In this document: piece by piece, positions 1 to 13,600 of the stretch
Position numbering within the stretch: position 1 is the first letter of the stretch
Layout of the letters: each line of letters opens with the position of its first letter
NCBI RefSeq assembly: GCF_018614195.1
Contig: NZ_JAGGOT010000039.1
Span: 1 to 47,315 of the forward strand
Length of the DNA stretch: 47,315 nt
Direction: 5' to 3'
From: Streptomyces sp. ISL-43
GTDB taxonomy: Bacteria > Actinomycetota > Actinomycetes > Streptomycetales > Streptomycetaceae
The notes under the pieces: generated by a model
Seen by the model: only the letters and a program-made list of their open reading frames with translations
Databases searched by the model: none
What the model was told of the DNA's origin: nothing
Made by a program: the position numbers and the translations under genes

Positions 1-333
1 CGTCCCGTCCGCACGGACCTCGAGCGTGGCGTCCGGCGCGACCCAGCCCGAGCCGCTCTTCGCCTTCACCCGGACCGGGACGGCCGAGGTGTCCAGGCGG
101 AAGGACTTGCCGTCCGGATTCGCGAACGTCGTCGACGAATCGGTGCGCTCACCCATCACCTCGACGGGCTTACCGGACTTCTTCGCGTCCTTGAGCGCCT
201 GATCGCTCTCGCTGACCGGTGGAGCGGCGGCAGCATCCGCCACCGAAGTGAACGAAGGTGCGGCGCTCACCACGAGCACCGCGCCGAGCACCGTGGCGAC
301 GGCACGCCAAAGTCGGCCTCTGTCTGAAGGCAT
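1..333 (-). CDS. Secreted protein, N-terminal part (runs off the window edge)
   Basis: The reading frame stays open from an ATG at 333 to the first base of the window, so only the first 111 residues are seen. It begins MPSDRGRLWR, followed by a hydrophobic stretch (about residues 10-25) and an Ala-rich cleavage region near residues 30-37, which together make a classical signal peptide. The mature start is rich in Ser, Thr, Asp and Lys and contains phrases such as GKPVEVMGERTDSSTTFANPDG and PVRVKAKSGSGWV. From memory, these resemble the beginnings of very large Streptomyces secreted proteins with LamG jelly-roll or RHS repeats. GGGGAAG lies about 8 bases upstream as ribosome binding site. The rest of the protein is outside the window, so its function cannot be given. 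Confidence 0.75.
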   Translation of the reverse strand, partial: MPSDRGRLWRAVATVLGAVLVVSAAPSFTSVADAAAAPPVSESDQALKDAKKSGKPVEVMGERTDSSTTFANPDGKSFRLDTSAVPVRVKAKSGSGWVAPDATLEVRADGT

Positions 334-682
334 GTTGTCAACTTCCCCAAGTGACACCGGATCCCCGATCCGGCGTGAAACGAATCCAGCCGCACCCCTG
401 CGGCAGACACCCGGAGTGCACCCTCCAGGGCTAAACGCCCGTTAAAGCCGCAGGCCAAAGGGGTTAACGCCCTTGAGGGGAGGGGCAGTAGGCGCTCAGG
501 GGACACCCGGGAGACCGACGCGATCCGGTCGGCGGGAAACGGTGGCGGGGGCGTCTCAGCCGCCCGCCGACCACCGCTTTCCGGACATCCAGGCTCCGCA
601 CGAAGCCGCGCCGCGGCGGGCCGCCGGCGGGGACGGCGGCCTCCGGCGGGGGCCGGTGGGGGCGCGCAGTAGGGTGGGCCGC
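334..682. other. Divergent intergenic region
   Basis: 349 bases separate the secreted-protein start (minus) from the TetR-family start (plus), so both promoters should be here. I see two direct copies of a nine-base motif, TAAACGCCC at 432-440 and TTAACGCCC at 464-472, and a weak hairpin at 390-403. No convincing gene is present: the reading frames crossing it have no ribosome binding site and continue upstream extensions of neighbouring frames. The paired motif could be an operator, but that is inference. Confidence 0.4.
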
Positions 683-1393
683 ATGACAACCGGGGTGCGG
701 CGCAGGATGGGTGTCGAGGAGCGGCGGCAGCAGCTGATCGGGGTGGCGCTGGAGCTGTTCAGCCACCGGTCGCCCGACGATGTGTCCATCGACGAGATCG
801 CGGCGGCCGCGGGGATATCGCGGCCGCTCGTCTACCACTATTTTCCGGGCAAACTGAGCCTGTACGAGGCTGCGTTGCGGCGGGCCGCCGATGAGCTGGC
901 GCTGCGGTTCGTGGAGCCGCAGGAGGGCTCGCTCGGGTCGCGGCTGCTGCGGGTGATGGGGCGGTTCTTCGCCTTCGTCGACGACCACGGGCCCGGGTTC
1001 TCGGCGCTGATGCGGGGCGGGCCGGCCATCGGGAGCAGCCGGGCCAACGCGATGATCGACGAGGTCCGCCAGGCCGCGTACGAGCAGATCCTCGCGCACC
1101 TGGGCGTCGACAAGCCGCCCGCGCGCCTCGCGCTCGTCGTGCGGTCGTGGGTGTCGCTGGCCGAGTCGACGGCACTGCTCTGGCTGGACGGCCGGGAGAT
1201 CCCGCGCTCCGAGCTGGAGTTGCAGCTCGTGCACGACTTCGCGGCGCTGGCCGCGGTCAGTGCCGCGTACGACGCGGAGATGGCGGGCATCCTCGTACGG
1301 ATCCTCGCGGACGAGCCGGCCGACGGGCCGTTCGGGGAACTGGTGGGGCGGCTGGTGGCGCTCGTTCCGGCCGGGGTGCCCGCTCCGCGTTGA
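683..1393 (+). CDS. TetR/AcrR-family transcriptional regulator
   Basis: A 236-residue one-component repressor. The N-terminal helix-turn-helix covers about residues 15-60: the recognition region VSIDEIAAAAGISRPLVYHYF is the classical TetR signature. The rest is an all-helical ligand/dimer domain of normal size. The frame is open upstream to 473, but that extension is low-complexity Gly/Arg/Ala and lacks a ribosome binding site; the ATG at 683 follows GGGTGGGCCGC and fits family length. The acetyltransferase gene begins 28 bases downstream on the same strand, so the two may be co-transcribed. The ligand and target genes are unknown. As is usual for the family it may regulate itself or the divergent secreted-protein gene. 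Confidence 0.88.
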   Translation: MTTGVRRRMGVEERRQQLIGVALELFSHRSPDDVSIDEIAAAAGISRPLVYHYFPGKLSLYEAALRRAADELALRFVEPQEGSLGSRLLRVMGRFFAFVDDHGPGFSALMRGGPAIGSSRANAMIDEVRQAAYEQILAHLGVDKPPARLALVVRSWVSLAESTALLWLDGREIPRSELELQLVHDFAALAAVSAAYDAEMAGILVRILADEPADGPFGELVGRLVALVPAGVPAPR

Positions 1394-1421
1394 TCATCCG
1401 GGTGGTCATAATGCTCGCGTG

Positions 1422-1955
1422 ATGATTGACGACGGGATCTTGTTCCGGCAGGCCGAGGCGAAGGACGCCGGCACCCTGGTGGCGCTGTACGACCAGGCCT
1501 CCCGGTGGATGCGGGCCAATGGGATCGACCAGTGGAAGCCCGGCGAGAAGGATGTCGACCACTTCCGTGCGCGGATGGGCGACGGCGAGGTGTGGCTCGG
1601 CGGGGACTCCGACGGGCGGGTGGTCGGGGCCTACGAGCTGTGGTGGTCCGACGAGGAGGCCTGGGGCATCCAGCCGCCCGTCGCCGGCTACGTGCACCGG
1701 CTGATGGTCGAACGCGAGGCCGCGCCCGCCGGGGCCGGCCGGCGGCTGCTCGAACATGCCGAGCGGCGTATCGCCAGGACCGGCCGCGAACGGGCGCGGC
1801 TGGACTGCGTCTCCACCAACCCCCGGCTGCTCGCGTACTACCAGGGCGCGGGCTACCGGGTGACCGGGGAGCTCCCCAACAAGGTGGGGAAGGACGGCAG
1901 GGTCTACGGGGTGATCCTGCTGGAGAAGCGGCTCGATCAGCTCACGCTCGTCTGA
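1422..1955 (+). CDS. GNAT-family N-acetyltransferase
   Basis: A 177-residue single-domain protein with the GNAT fold: an early strand ILFRQAEAKDAGTLVALY, a central YVHRLMVEREAAPAGAGRRLLEHAE segment carrying the acetyl-CoA binding loop (the R/Q-x-x-G-x-G/A motif appears as AGAGRRLL), and the C-terminal ARLDCVSTNPRLLAYYQGAGYRVTGE motif B region. It should transfer an acetyl group from acetyl-CoA to an amine; the substrate cannot be read from sequence. ATG at 1422 is chosen, though an in-frame GTG sits directly before it at 1419. It follows the TetR gene by 28 bases. Its stop lies only 34 bases from the convergent pulA stop. Confidence 0.85.
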   Translation: MIDDGILFRQAEAKDAGTLVALYDQASRWMRANGIDQWKPGEKDVDHFRARMGDGEVWLGGDSDGRVVGAYELWWSDEEAWGIQPPVAGYVHRLMVEREAAPAGAGRRLLEHAERRIARTGRERARLDCVSTNPRLLAYYQGAGYRVTGELPNKVGKDGRVYGVILLEKRLDQLTLV

Positions 1956-1989
1956 CCCGCCCCCTCGCAGGATCCGCCCCGCCCCCGGC

Positions 1990-7401
<5,412 letters not shown>

Positions 7402-7408
7402 GAGGGTT

Positions 7409-7414
7409 CTCCTC
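7409..7414 (-). promoter_or_regulatory. Ribosome binding site deciding the TTG start of pulA
   Basis: On the minus strand GAGGAG ends seven bases before the TTG at 7401. No ATG or GTG gives a complete signal peptide here, so the site supports initiation at this rare codon. It lies in the 40-base gap after the amlA stop, consistent with translation from an amlA-pulA transcript. Confidence 0.7.
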
Positions 7415-7441
7415 GGGTGCGGGACGGGCGGGACGGGAGGG

Positions 7442-9178
7442 TCAGTTGCGCCAGGTGTCGTTCAGCGTGACCTTGCCGCTCGCGGGGACGGTCGCGGAGC
7501 GGTTGGCCCCGCTCTCCCAGGTGACGTTCCCGGCGGCGTCCTTGCGGACGTACTTGTACGCGAAGACCGTGCCGGGCGGGAGCGAGACGTCCAGCTTCCA
7601 GACGGGGTAGGCGGCCGGGTCGAGCTTGAGGGCGCTGCCGGTGTTCCAGCTGCCGAGCTCGGCGCGGTCACCGGTGACGTAGACGTTCTGGCCGAGGACG
7701 GTGGTGGCGTTGACGGCGAAGGAGGCTCCGGCGGCCGGGACCGGGTCGGGCACGGGTGTACCCGTACCGGCACAGGTCCGGGCACCGACGTGCAGGGCGA
7801 CGGCCGTACCCGCGCCGAGGGTGGCGGTGAACCGCCCGCCGGAGTCCACGGTGACCGCGCGGCCGCTCTGCACGTCGCAGTAGTCGCCGGCCGCGAGGGA
7901 GGTCTGGAACGTCCGGGTGAGCGCCGAGCCCTCGTGGTTGATCGCCACGTACGCCTTGGCACCGCGCCCGAAGGCGATCTGGTCGCCCCCGTTGTCCCAC
8001 CAGTTGGTGACGGCCTGCCCGCGCGCCGCGTTGCGGAAGCCGACCATCGAGGAGATCTCGCGCCAGGCGTGCTGGCACTTCCAGCCCTCGGAGTAGCAGG
8101 CGTTCACGGTCCCGCCGTTGGGCGGGCCGGCGTCACGGTCGGTCCACTCGTAGCCGGAGTGCACGTCCGGGGACCCGTAGGGCCAGGCCAGCATGAACAC
8201 GCTGGCGAGGGTGTAGGCGGACCCGTCCTTGTAGCTGAGGGTGTCGCCGCCGCGCTCGGTGTCGTGGTTGTCGACGAAGACGCCGGCCTGGCCGGAGGGC
8301 ATGTGGCCCCAGGCCTCCCCGAAGTTCTTCAGGTAGGCGAGGTTCTCGCTCTGGAAGACCCGCTTGAGGTCGCGGGCGTAGCGGAACTCCTGCACGTCGC
8401 CGCTGCCCAGGTACTCGGACGGCGAGACGGCCTCGCCCGCGCCGTAGATCGCCTCCTGCTTCCAGTAGGCGTTCGGGTTCGCCAGCCGGGACTTGATGTT
8501 GGCGAGGTCGGCGGCGGGCATGTGCTTCGCGGCGTCGATCCGGAAGCCGTCGACGCCGAGGGACAGCAGGTCGTTGAGATAGCCGGCGATCCGGCCGCGC
8601 ACGTAGTCCTCGCCGGTGTCGAGGTCGGCGAGCTGGACCAGCTCGCAGTTCTGGACGTTGGCGCGGTCGGTGTAGGTGGAGATCGTCGCCCGGCAGTCGT
8701 CCATGTCGGTCCCGGAGTACAGCCCCGGGTAGTTGTACTTCGTGTACGAAGTCCCCCCGGTCCCGGTGCCGTCGGAGGCGGCCATGTGGTTGATGACGGA
8801 GTCGGCGACGACCTTCACTCCGGCGGCGTGACAGGCGTCGACCATCGCCTTGAAGGCCGCCCGGTCACCGAGCCGCCCGGCTATCCGGTAGCTGACGGGC
8901 TGGTACGAGGTCCACCACTGGGACCCTTGGATGTGCTCCTGCGGGGGCGAGACCTGGACGTAGCCGTACCCGGCGGGCCCGAGGCTGTCGCCGCAGGCCT
9001 TGGCCACGGAGTCGAACCGCCACTCGAAGAGCACGGCGGTGACGTCCTTCTCCCCGGGCGCGGCGGCCACGGCCTGCGGCGCGGGGCCTCCGATGACGGC
9101 GAGGGCGGACAGGGCGGTCACGGCGGATACGGAAAGCAGCGCGGCGGCGGCTCTGGCGGCGCGAGCGGGGGTGAACAT
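7442..9178 (-). CDS. amlA: Secreted alpha-amylase with C-terminal starch-binding CBM20
   Basis: A 578-residue extracellular endo-acting alpha-amylase (alpha-1,4-glucan hydrolase). The signal peptide spans about residues 1-40, with an Ala-rich cleavage region before PGEKDVTAVLFEW. The GH13 barrel shows region I DSVINH (126-131), region II GFRIDAAKH with nucleophile Asp215, the acid/base Glu249 in YGAGEA, and region IV FVDNHDTERG with Asp306. An all-beta domain C follows, then after a Pro-rich linker a CBM20 (about 480-578) with the usual VYVTGDRAELGSW and YKYVRKD motifs. ATG 9178 is chosen because GCCAGGAGGAACGCCGC precedes it and the frame further upstream is low-complexity. A cluster of GCAAGAG motifs lies about 100 bases upstream, suggesting maltose (MalR-type) control. 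pulA follows 40 bases downstream. Confidence 0.96.
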   Translation of the reverse strand: MFTPARAARAAAALLSVSAVTALSALAVIGGPAPQAVAAAPGEKDVTAVLFEWRFDSVAKACGDSLGPAGYGYVQVSPPQEHIQGSQWWTSYQPVSYRIAGRLGDRAAFKAMVDACHAAGVKVVADSVINHMAASDGTGTGGTSYTKYNYPGLYSGTDMDDCRATISTYTDRANVQNCELVQLADLDTGEDYVRGRIAGYLNDLLSLGVDGFRIDAAKHMPAADLANIKSRLANPNAYWKQEAIYGAGEAVSPSEYLGSGDVQEFRYARDLKRVFQSENLAYLKNFGEAWGHMPSGQAGVFVDNHDTERGGDTLSYKDGSAYTLASVFMLAWPYGSPDVHSGYEWTDRDAGPPNGGTVNACYSEGWKCQHAWREISSMVGFRNAARGQAVTNWWDNGGDQIAFGRGAKAYVAINHEGSALTRTFQTSLAAGDYCDVQSGRAVTVDSGGRFTATLGAGTAVALHVGARTCAGTGTPVPDPVPAAGASFAVNATTVLGQNVYVTGDRAELGSWNTGSALKLDPAAYPVWKLDVSLPPGTVFAYKYVRKDAAGNVTWESGANRSATVPASGKVTLNDTWRN

Positions 9179-9280
9179 GCGGCGTTCCTCCTGGCGGAGA
9201 GGCACGGACCGAGCGGTGGTGGGAGACCGGTCGCGGCCGAGTTGGGGATTGGAGCGACCGTAGGTGCCAGGCGGGGGTGC

Positions 9281-9310
9281 TGCAAGAGTTTGCGCAAGAG
9301 ATTGCAGAAT
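9281..9310. promoter_or_regulatory. Candidate MalR/Reg1-type operator upstream of amlA
   Basis: About 100 bases before the amlA start lie GCAAGAG at 9282-9288 and again at 9294-9300, 12 bases apart, plus ATTGCAGAAT at 9301-9310. Read toward amlA these are direct CTCTTGC repeats. The octamer TGCAAGAG (9281-9288) also occurs upstream of malE (16029-16036). Streptomyces amylase and mal promoters are known to carry TGCAAG-like repeats bound by the LacI-family regulator MalR/Reg1; the assignment here is inferred from motif and position. Confidence 0.6.
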
Positions 9311-9459
9311 TGTTTCGTGGGGGTGGCCGGGGGCGGCGGGACGGCGAGCCGGGCGTTGACGGCTGGGCGGGGGTGAGGGTGGAGGGGTGGGGCGTCGGGT
9401 TGGCGGGGCACCCGCAGCACAGGCCATCCACCCCGCAGCCCCCACCCCGCAGCCCCCGC

Positions 9460-9933
9460 TCAAAGCGCCGGCGTGCGCGTGACGCGGCTGGCTATCGCGT
9501 GCTGGGCGCGGGCCATTGCCTTGAGGATCCAGCCGATGACGTACAGGCAGGCCAGCCAGCCGAGTGCGTGGACCAGCCAGACGCCGGCCAGGGTGGGGCC
9601 GCCCCAGGCCTGGTGGTAGTCGGTGGCGCCGTACCAGATCGGGTATCCGAGGTTGCGCACCGTGTTGAACACCGAGTACGCGCCGAGGACGAGGGCGGCG
9701 AGGTCCAGCGGGAGGCCGAGGAGTATTCGGGCCGTGACGCGCGGGGCGGTCCAGCCGGGGGCGCCGCTGGCCCAGGTCTGCAGCCGGTCGGCCCGCCGGC
9801 CCTGGCCGACTCCGGTGAGGGCGACGCTCGCGAGTCCCACCGGGAGCGCCAAGGCCGTGCGCGCGGCCCGCGCACCCCACGTCCGGAGGGCCGGAACGAG
9901 GGTGCCGAGCATGGTGGTCTTCTGACTGGACAT
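9460..9933 (-). CDS. Small integral membrane protein, possibly sensor-domain-like
   Basis: 157 residues starting at ATG 9933 behind GGGGAGCAGCACG; the frame is open further upstream, but that extension lacks a ribosome binding site. The N-terminal third is basic and partly hydrophobic. The C-terminal half has two strong hydrophobic stretches (about 80-105 and 120-145) separated by LGYPIWYGATDYHQAWGG, ending in a basic tail. The LLGLPLDLAALVLGAYS ... GYPIWYG pattern recalls the putative sensor domain (PF13796) at the N-terminus of some actinobacterial histidine kinases, but without a kinase part. It sits between the amlA promoter and the end of the mal operon, with a perfect ten-base palindrome in its own upstream region. 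No function is assigned. Confidence 0.65.
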   Translation of the reverse strand: MSSQKTTMLGTLVPALRTWGARAARTALALPVGLASVALTGVGQGRRADRLQTWASGAPGWTAPRVTARILLGLPLDLAALVLGAYSVFNTVRNLGYPIWYGATDYHQAWGGPTLAGVWLVHALGWLACLYVIGWILKAMARAQHAIASRVTRTPAL

Positions 9934-10030
9934 CGTGCTGCTCCCCGCTGGGTGGGCCTCGGTGACAGGCTCATGCTCCCGCGGGGAGCTTTTAGGCCGC
10001 GTCCCGCTGTGGAGTGGGATTCGCGCGTAG

Positions 10031-10040
10031 TACTTAAGTA
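10031..10040. promoter_or_regulatory. Perfect palindrome TACTTAAGTA upstream of the small membrane protein
   Basis: A ten-base perfect dyad, unusually AT-rich for this genome, lies about 100 bases before the minus-strand start at 9933. It sits just past the hairpin that ends the mal operon. Position and symmetry fit an operator of a dimeric regulator; which one is unknown. Confidence 0.4.
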
Positions 10041-10052
10041 TCAAGATCACTT

Positions 10053-10077
10053 GCGGGCAGCCGGATCGGCCGCCCGC
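10053..10077 (-). terminator. Hairpin at the end of the malEFG-GH13-lacI operon
   Basis: GCGGGC (10053-10058) pairs with GCCCGC (10072-10077), and inside it GCCG pairs with CGGC around a three-base loop, with one A/C mismatch. The stem starts immediately after the stop codon of the LacI-family gene (10078-10080). No U-tract follows, as is usual in Streptomyces. Confidence 0.65.
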
Positions 10078-11085
10078 TCAGTGCCCCGGCCCCTGTCCCG
10101 TCGACCCCCTGACCACCAGCTCCGGCTGGAAGACGTACTCCGTGCGCTGGACCGGGGTCCCGGCCACCGCTTCGAGGAGGGCTCCGACCGCCGCCGTCGC
10201 CATCGCGCGCACCGGCTGGCGGATCGTGGTCAGCGGCGGGTCCGTGAAGGCGATCAGCGGGGAGTCGTCGAAGCCGACCACCGAGACGTCCTCCGGGACG
10301 CGCAGCCCCCGCTCGCGCGCCGCGCGGATGACGCCCAGGGCCATGGGGTCGCTGCCGCACACGATGCCCGTGCAGCCGCGGTCCAGCAGGGCTCCGCCCG
10401 CCGCGTGGCCGCCCTCCACCGTGAACAGGGTGCGCTGGATCAGCCCGTCGGCCGCGGCCGAGGGAAGCGCGGCCTTGAAGCCCGCCTCCTTGCGGGCCGA
10501 CGGGACGTAGCGCGTCGGCCCGATGGCGAGGCCGATCCTGCGGTGGCCCAGGTCCTCCAGGTGGCGGACGGCCATGTCCGCCGCCGCGCGGTCGTCCGGG
10601 GAGATGAACGGGGCCTGGACCTGTTCGTTGAAGCCGTTGATCATGACGAACGGGACGCCCCGGGCCGCGAGCCGCTGGTAGCGGGACGGGTCGGCGGAGG
10701 AGTCCGCGTGCAGGCCCGACAGGAAGACGATGCCCGTGACCCCGCGCTCCTCCAGCTGTTCCACCAGCTCGTCCTCGGTGGCCCCGCCCGGGGTCTGCGT
10801 GCAGAGCACCGGCGTGTAGCCGTGCCCCGCCAGCGCCTGCTCGATGACCTGGGCGAACGCCGGGAAGATGGGGTTGGTGAGCTCCGGTATCAGCAGGCCG
10901 ACCAGGCCGTTGCTGCGCCGGCGCAGCCTTACCGGGCGTTCGTAGCCCAGCAGGTCCATGGCGGCCAGCACCTTGTGCCGGGTGCCGGCCGCGACGCCCG
11001 ATTTGCCGTTGACGACGCGGCTGACGGTCGCCTCGCTGACCTCGGCCTGCGCGGCGATGTCCGTCAGCCGGAGCGGCGAAGTCAC
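10078..11085 (-). CDS. LacI/GalR-family regulator, MalR paralogue
   Basis: 335 residues. The N-terminal LacI helix-turn-helix LTDIAAQAEVSEATVSRVVNGK (about 6-27) and hinge LLGYERPVRLRRRSNG are followed by a periplasmic-binding-protein-like sugar domain with FDDSPLIAFTDPPLTTIRQP near the C-terminus. It closely parallels the plus-strand MalR at 17799, including GYTPVLCTQTPGG, GLHADSS and SPDDRAA, so it is a paralogue of the maltose repressor. GTG at 11085 overlaps the TGA of the upstream GH13 gene (GTGA), making translational coupling likely. It is the last gene of the malE-malF-malG-GH13-lacI operon. Whether it binds the same operators as MalR, forms heterodimers or has its own inducer cannot be told from sequence. 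Confidence 0.93.
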   Translation of the reverse strand: MTSPLRLTDIAAQAEVSEATVSRVVNGKSGVAAGTRHKVLAAMDLLGYERPVRLRRRSNGLVGLLIPELTNPIFPAFAQVIEQALAGHGYTPVLCTQTPGGATEDELVEQLEERGVTGIVFLSGLHADSSADPSRYQRLAARGVPFVMINGFNEQVQAPFISPDDRAAADMAVRHLEDLGHRRIGLAIGPTRYVPSARKEAGFKAALPSAAADGLIQRTLFTVEGGHAAGGALLDRGCTGIVCGSDPMALGVIRAARERGLRVPEDVSVVGFDDSPLIAFTDPPLTTIRQPVRAMATAAVGALLEAVAGTPVQRTEYVFQPELVVRGSTGQGPGH

Positions 11086-12683
11086 CCCCGCCACCACACC
11101 GCCGTGTCGGGTGCCAGTACGTCCGGGTCGGCAAGGTCCCCGCTCGACAGCAGGGCGGTGCCCGGCGCGGGTATGCGTACCGGCTCGTCCGTCGTGTTCA
11201 CCGTGCAGGTGAAGTCGCCCCGGCGGAAGGCGAGGACGCCCGCGGGGGCCTCCAGCCACTCGACGGCGTCGCCGGCGCCCAGTTCGGGGTGCTCGCGGCG
11301 GATCCGCAGGGCGGCGCGGTACAGCTCCAGCGTCGAGGCGGGGTCGCCGGTCTGGGCGGCCACGCTCAGGCCGCCCCAGTCGGCGGGCTGGGGCAGCCAG
11401 CTGCCGCCGTCGCCGAAGCCGTACGGGGCTTCGCCGCCGGACCACGGGATCGGTACCCGGCAGCCGTCGCGCAGCCCGTCCTGGCCCTCGCCCCGGGCGA
11501 AGGCCGGGTCCTGGCGGACCGAGTCCGGAAGGTCGAGCACCTCCGGCAGACCCAGCTCCTCGCCCTGGTAGACGTACGCCGACCCGGGCAGCGCCAGCAT
11601 CAGCAGAGCGGCAGCCCTCGCCCGGGCCAGACCCCGCGCCCCACCCCCGTACCGCGTCACATGACGCACCACATCGTGGTTCGACAACACCCACGTCGTC
11701 GGAGCACCGACCGGGCGCATCGCGTCCAGCGAGTCGTCGATGGTGGCGCGCAGCGCCTGCGCGTCCCACCCGGTGTTCAGGTAGTGGAAGTTGAACGCCT
11801 GGTGGAGCTCGTCGGGGCGCAGGTACATGGCCGTGCGGTCCGCGCTCGGCGTCCACGCCTCGGCGACGCCGATGCGGTCGCCCGCGTACTCGTCGAGCAC
11901 GGTCCGCCAGGAGCGGTAGATCTCGTGGACCCCGTCCTGGTCGAAGAAGGGCAGGACCTGGTTGCCGAGCAGTTTGAGCTGCCCGCCCCGGCCGAGGTCG
12001 GGCAGGCCGGGAGCCTTGACGAGGCCGTGGGCGACGTCGATGCGGAAGCCGTCGACGCCGAGGTCGAGCCAGAAGCGCAGGATCGAGCGGAACTCGTCCT
12101 GGACCGCGGGGTGTTCCCAGTTGAAGTCGGGCTGTTCGGGGGCGAAGAGGTGGAGGTACCACTCTCCGTCGGCGACTCGGGTCCAGGCCGGCCCGCCGAA
12201 GATCGACTCCCAGTCGTTGGGCGGCTCGGTGCCGTCCTCGCCGGATCCGGCCCGGAAGTGGAAGCGTTCGCGCAGCGGGGAGCCGGGGCCCTCGCGCAGC
12301 GCCTGCTTGAACCATTCGTGCTGGTCGGAGCAGTGGTTGGGGACCAGGTCCACGATGATCCGCAGGTCCAGCGCGTGGGCTTCGCGGATCACGGCGTCGG
12401 CGTCGTGCAGCGTGCCGAACATCGGGTCGATGGCCCGGTAGTCGGCGACGTCGTAGCCCGCGTCGGCCTGCGGGGAGGCGTAGAAGGGGCTGAGCCACAC
12501 GGCGTCGACGCCGAGTTCCTTCAGGTAGGGCAGCCGGCTCCGGATGCCTTCGAGGTCCCCCATGCCGTCCCCGTTGGAGTCGGCGAAGCTGCGCGGATAG
12601 ACCTGGTAGATCACCGCTTCTCTCCACCAGCCGGGCAGGGTGCCGGTGGAGGTGGGGAGTGCGTCGGCGAGGTGCTGGGTCAT
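11082..12683 (-). CDS. Cytoplasmic GH13 alpha-glucosidase, malEFG-linked copy
   Basis: 533 residues, no signal peptide, so it acts on imported maltose or maltodextrins. GH13 oligo-1,6-glucosidase/alpha-glucosidase type: GWWREAVIYQVYPRSFADSNGDG at the N-terminus, region I DLVPNH, catalytic nucleophile Asp216 in GFRIDVAHG, acid/base Glu275 in IGVAEAW and Asp337 in LSNHDVVRH. ATG 12683 follows CCAAGGACGAC; the frame upstream overlaps malG and is discarded. It begins 53 bases after malG and overlaps the next lacI gene by GTGA. It is about 70 percent identical by eye to the plus-strand GH13 at 16151, except that about residues 324-448 are almost identical (see the repeat at 11341-11713). Exact specificity (alpha-1,4 versus alpha-1,6) is not decided by sequence alone. 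Confidence 0.94.
   Translation of the reverse strand: MTQHLADALPTSTGTLPGWWREAVIYQVYPRSFADSNGDGMGDLEGIRSRLPYLKELGVDAVWLSPFYASPQADAGYDVADYRAIDPMFGTLHDADAVIREAHALDLRIIVDLVPNHCSDQHEWFKQALREGPGSPLRERFHFRAGSGEDGTEPPNDWESIFGGPAWTRVADGEWYLHLFAPEQPDFNWEHPAVQDEFRSILRFWLDLGVDGFRIDVAHGLVKAPGLPDLGRGGQLKLLGNQVLPFFDQDGVHEIYRSWRTVLDEYAGDRIGVAEAWTPSADRTAMYLRPDELHQAFNFHYLNTGWDAQALRATIDDSLDAMRPVGAPTTWVLSNHDVVRHVTRYGGGARGLARARAAALLMLALPGSAYVYQGEELGLPEVLDLPDSVRQDPAFARGEGQDGLRDGCRVPIPWSGGEAPYGFGDGGSWLPQPADWGGLSVAAQTGDPASTLELYRAALRIRREHPELGAGDAVEWLEAPAGVLAFRRGDFTCTVNTTDEPVRIPAPGTALLSSGDLADPDVLAPDTAVWWRG
11341..11713 (-). repeat. Near-identical 373-bp segment shared with 17127-17499 (inverted copy A)
   Basis: Read on the minus strand this segment matches 17127-17499 at 371 of 373 positions without gaps. 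The only differences change one residue each: GGARGL versus GGERGL, and YGFGD versus YDFGD. Both edges are sharp, with ordinary paralogue divergence outside. It encodes catalytic region IV and the following part of the barrel. The two copies are inverted and about 5.4 kb apart, with malEFG between them. Confidence 0.95.
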
Positions 12684-12736
12684 GTCGTCCTTGGAGAGGT
12701 CGGGCCGGGCGGTACGAGGGGCGGGGCGCGGGGTGG

Positions 12737-13600
12737 TCAGCCCTTGGTCGCGCCTGCCGTCATCCCGGCGACGAGGTGACGCTGGGCGAAGAGGAAGAAG
12801 AACGCCGCGGGGATGGCGATGAGGACGGAGGCCGCGCTCATCGCACCCCAGTTGGAGGTGTACTGGGTGACGAAGGTCTGCAGGCCTCCGGCCAGGGTGA
12901 GGTGCTCGTCCCCGACCATGAAGGCGGAGGCGTAGGCGACTTCGCCCCAGGCGGTGATGAAGGCGTAGAAGCCGGTGACGGCGAGGCCGGGCTTGGCCAG
13001 CGGGAGGATGAGGCGCCAGAAGGTGCCGAAGGGGTTGAGCCCGTCGACGCGGCCGGATTCGTCGATCTCCACCGGGATGGTGTCGAAGAAGCCCTTCATC
13101 ATCCAGGCGCAGAACGGCACGGCGATGGTGAGGTAGGTGATGATCAGGCCGAGCGACTGGTTCAGCAGCCCCAGCTGTCCCATGAGGTTGTAGAGCGGGA
13201 CGATGAGGATGGCCATCGGGAACATCTGCGTGATGAGCAGGGTCCACATCAGCGGCTTCATTCCGGGGAACTTGAAGCGGCTGACGGCGTATCCGGTGGT
13301 GGCGGCGATGAACACCCCGAGGACGGTGGTGATGCCGGCGACCAGGACGGAGTTGCCGAACCAGGTGAGGAAGGACGTCGACTCCACCAGGTAGCGGTAG
13401 TTGTCGAGGGTCGGTTCCTTCACGAAGTCCGTGGTGATGGCGTGCTTCGCGGGTTTGATCGAGGTCAGCAGGACCCACAGCACCGGGAAGACGGCGATCA
13501 CGGACGCGCCGATCAGCGTGGCGTGCAGGCCCGCGGAGGCGAGCGGGGAGCGCCGGCCGCGGGGGCGGACGGCGGTCTTGGGCGAGGTCGTCACGGTCAC
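12737..13600 (-). CDS. malG: Maltose/maltodextrin ABC transporter permease MalG
   Basis: 287 residues, inner-membrane permease of the binding-protein-type importer. About six hydrophobic helices are visible. The first follows a basic N-terminus (LASAGLHATLIGASVIAVFPVLW), and the cytoplasmic EAA-type loop appears as EIDESGRVDGLNPFGTFWRLILP, where the ATPase docks. The start is taken as GTG 13600, whose GTGA overlaps the malF stop; a GTG one codon upstream is equally possible. GGGAGAGG precedes it. It pairs with MalF. No ATPase gene lies in this locus; Streptomyces sugar importers of this kind are known to share the ATPase MsiK encoded elsewhere. Confidence 0.95.
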   Translation of the reverse strand: MTVTTSPKTAVRPRGRRSPLASAGLHATLIGASVIAVFPVLWVLLTSIKPAKHAITTDFVKEPTLDNYRYLVESTSFLTWFGNSVLVAGITTVLGVFIAATTGYAVSRFKFPGMKPLMWTLLITQMFPMAILIVPLYNLMGQLGLLNQSLGLIITYLTIAVPFCAWMMKGFFDTIPVEIDESGRVDGLNPFGTFWRLILPLAKPGLAVTGFYAFITAWGEVAYASAFMVGDEHLTLAGGLQTFVTQYTSNWGAMSAASVLIAIPAAFFFLFAQRHLVAGMTAGATKG

